44,909 nt of DNA from Mesotaenium endlicherianum (Eukaryota; Streptophyta; Zygnematophyceae; Zygnematales; Mesotaeniaceae). Below are positions 43,228 to 44,909 of this stretch, piece by piece; position 1 is the stretch's first letter, and every line of letters starts with the position of its first letter. Under the pieces are notes generated by a model, which did not search any database, had not been told where the DNA came from, and saw only the letters and a list, made by a program, of their open reading frames with translations. Location: contig WELA01006956.1 of NCBI GenBank assembly GCA_009602735.1, positions 1-44,909 of the forward strand, in the 5' to 3' direction. Made by a program: the position numbers and the translations under genes.

Positions 43228-44569
43228 CACTGGCACACACACCCACATACAGATACGCTGACAGACACTCACCCACACCATCATGAGGACATGAACGTCT
43301 CCTAACTCTGCTGTTCTGGATGTGCGTGGCACGATGGCTGGCCTTGGCCACGTGTCAGATCCAGTATGCTCTGGTGGCTTGCGTGGTGTTGCTCGTCTCC
43401 CGGCTCGCCATCTGGCTGCACACGTGCTCCTGTATCGACAGAGATCCATACATGTCCTGGAGCGTTTGCTGCGATGTGCTTGTGTCTGCTTTGTGAGGCG
43501 TGCCGTGTGCTTTCTGTAAGGTACACACACGGCGTTCTCTTTTGCACGCGTACGTATATGTGAGTCTCATGCTCTGTGTTTTAGTTCGACTCCTCCGGTT
43601 GCTCAGGCCTTGTGAAGCACGGGAGCTTCTCTGCTGACGTGGCACAGGCCATCCACTCGAAAGTCGCCACGTCAGCATCGTCCGCCTCGGCCGCCCAGCT
43701 GAGGGTAAGGCCGAAGCTGAAACCTAAGACCTAAAACCCTAAGCGCCTGGACCCTCTGTTGTCAGAGCTTGCGTCCACCTCCTCTCGCGCTCCTCTGTTG
43801 TTTGTCTCAGACCTACGCACGGCGCACTCGTTTGGTCACTGATTGGAGGGTCTCTGAATGCGGGTCGCTGATGGGAGTGTCTCTGATCCGGGGTTCACTG
43901 GTCAGAGGGTCACTAGTCATGGGGTTGCAGATGGGATTCACTAACCGGAGGGTCATTGATGGGAGGTCACTGATCAGGGGGAGTCGTTGATTGTAGGGTC
44001 GCAGAAGGGAGTCACTAACCGGAGGGTCACGGAGGGGAGGGCAGGGCAGGTGTTTTCCTCTCAGCCTCCATCGTTACCAGGATCTGTAGGGCTGGAAGCT
44101 TTGCTGACAGCTGTGCTGATAGCTGTGCGGCCACATGCGAAGAGGCTCTTGGGCTCCGGATCAGGGTTTGGGTTTTTGGGAAGGGGTTAGGGTCCGGGGA
44201 CGTGCCAGGGTCAAGGCCAGGGTCGAGCGACACATCAGCGCTGTTTGGATGGAGGAGACGGACACAGAGTGAGGCGTGTCACGTAACAAATTGCTATGCC
44301 TCTTACCTGGGGACAGAGCACCTGCAGAGGCGTGCGGTGCAAAAGCTCTATTCTCTTTTCCTCTTGGCAGGCGCAGGAGGAGCGGGCGCCAGGTGCTGCC
44401 CCGGCGGGGCGCCAGGTGGCGCCTGCAGCGGCGGGCGTGGGCGGGGATGTGCAGGGCTTTGCGTCGGCAGTGGAGAGGCTGGAGGATTCTGAGCCAATCA
44501 GAGGAGGCCTTCAGGGCGCAGGCGAGCGCATCGTCTTCAAAGCGCCAGCGGAGCGCAAGTCCGTGCTAG
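41860..44569 (+). CDS. PRP16/DHX38-like splicing helicase, N-terminal exons (partial)
   Basis: Four exons: 41860-41940 (MEDASLLGPVGELVAKELSL), 42698-42755 (TRNVIREALQSQSLEEFQK), 43607-43704 (GLVKHGSFSADVAQAIHSK) and 44371-44569. GT-AG borders and phases agree. Exon 4 is Ala/Gly-rich and ends GGLQGAGERIVFKAP then ERKSVLG. That matches the short motif (GG...FKAP-ERKS-LGLD) near the N-terminus of PRP16/DHX38, the DEAH-box ATPase that remodels the spliceosome before the second step. The helicase core would lie beyond the window. The N-terminal helical segment resembles those of other DEAH spliceosomal factors. The identification rests on that one motif, so it is moderate. Confidence 0.5.
42779..43270 (+). 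repeat. Imperfect CA/CACG-rich satellite in intron 2
   Basis: Almost 500 bp of CACA with GCACATGCA variants, ending in a pure (CA)n run at about 43160-43225. Alternating purine/pyrimidine throughout. Begins 24 bp after the exon 2 donor. His/Thr-rich ORFs over it are artefacts. Confidence 0.9.
43830..44040 (+). repeat. Degenerate minisatellite in intron 3
   Basis: About ten imperfect units of roughly 15-20 bp around GGGTCACTGATGGGAG (for example GGGTCGCTGATGGGAG, GGGTCACTAGTCATGG, GGGTCATTGATGGGAG). Two copies share the longer phrase CACTAACCGGAGGGTCA. Lies between exons 3 and 4 of the PRP16-like gene. Confidence 0.75.
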
Positions 44570-44909
44570 GTGTGTATATGTGTGTGTGCTTACGCGCGCG
44601 CGTGTGTGTGTGTGTGTGTGCGCGTGCAACGCGCTCCCCGTAACTGTCCCTCCCCCCTGCCCTCTTCATCCTTGCCAATGAGTTCACGCCCGGCCGCTTC
44701 TGTCGTCTGATCTCTTCAGCACTCAGCCAGGTCTTGGCCCCGCAGTGGTTCGTAGGGCCTGCATGCGCGATGGGTGCCGATCGCGTAGTGTCGTCTTTTG
44801 GCCGGCAGTGCAAGGGCGCCAGGTCGTGACATGCTTGCTGCCCCTGAAGAGAGCGAGGCACGGAGCTTGCATCTGAGAGCAGCACTAGAGAAAGGTCAAC
44901 AGGGGGGGG
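44570..44909 (+). other. Intron sequence of the PRP16-like gene to the window end
   Basis: Contains a (GT)n run at about 44600-44622. A possible acceptor at 44731 (GCCAG|GTCTTGG) would continue the frame as G-L-G but not with the conserved LGLD, so I did not call an exon. Nothing else recognised. Confidence 0.4.

Noticed and set aside
42655..43305. Three overlapping His/Thr-rich ORFs of 176-216 codons
   Set aside because: They are translations of a CA-rich satellite. No conserved motif; they overlap an intron of the PRP16-like gene.
44731..44820. Possible fifth exon of the PRP16-like gene
   Set aside because: The acceptor is plausible and gives G-L-G, but the next residues do not resemble the helicase family, so it is left as intron.
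1..44909. CRISPR arrays, bacterial operons, rRNA genes
   Set aside because: No regularly spaced direct repeats with unique spacers, no operon structure and no rRNA-like sequence seen. Introns and LTR elements show a eukaryotic nuclear genome.

Overview
This is nuclear DNA from a green plant lineage. Two host genes look like plant proteins: the delta subunit of eIF2B, with the plant-style N-terminus [19 protein letters not shown], and a PRP16-like splicing helicase N-terminus. A third, duplicated gene encodes a root-cap-family secreted protein. A Ty3/gypsy-type element carries a cytosine-C5 methyltransferase domain. DNMT-bearing retrotransposons are known from charophyte algae and dinoflagellates, so together with the plant genes a streptophyte (charophyte) alga is my best guess. 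The species is an inference.

Layout. Positions 1-11202 are a graveyard of moderately AT-rich Ty3/gypsy elements in both orientations: one LTR family seen three times (1-600, 5250-5966, 10713-11202), a second element with its own LTR nested in a gag (601-4481), a plus-strand gag/RT/RNase H/integrase relic (5967-8280), the start of a fourth element (8288-9077), and a decayed charged ORF next to a polypurine tract (9078-10712). Positions 11203-18695 are a sharply GC-richer element in the order gag, aspartic protease, methyltransferase, reverse transcriptase. It is decayed, truncated inside RT, and carries a 239-bp MITE.

Positions 19543-30032 are a large palindrome. Two 4863-bp arms, with no net length difference and very few substitutions, flank a 764-bp spacer. 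Each arm holds one complete six-exon gene (391 aa: signal peptide, PAN/Apple-like cysteine module, Root_cap/VWD-like domain). The copies are head to head. The spacer holds their diverged promoters, which still share a 17-bp TATA-like core. Arms near identity around a diverged but homologous spacer suggest arm-to-arm gene conversion, or a recent duplication with rapid promoter change.

Positions 31176-41859 carry one unidentified minus-strand exon and the eIF2B delta gene (minus strand, seven exons found, introns full of CA/GA microsatellites). A PRP16-like gene (plus, 5' exons only) starts 1.35 kb upstream of it in divergent orientation and runs off the window. Three isolated Ns (32057, 36694, 38825), two of them in simple repeats, mark unresolved assembly positions.
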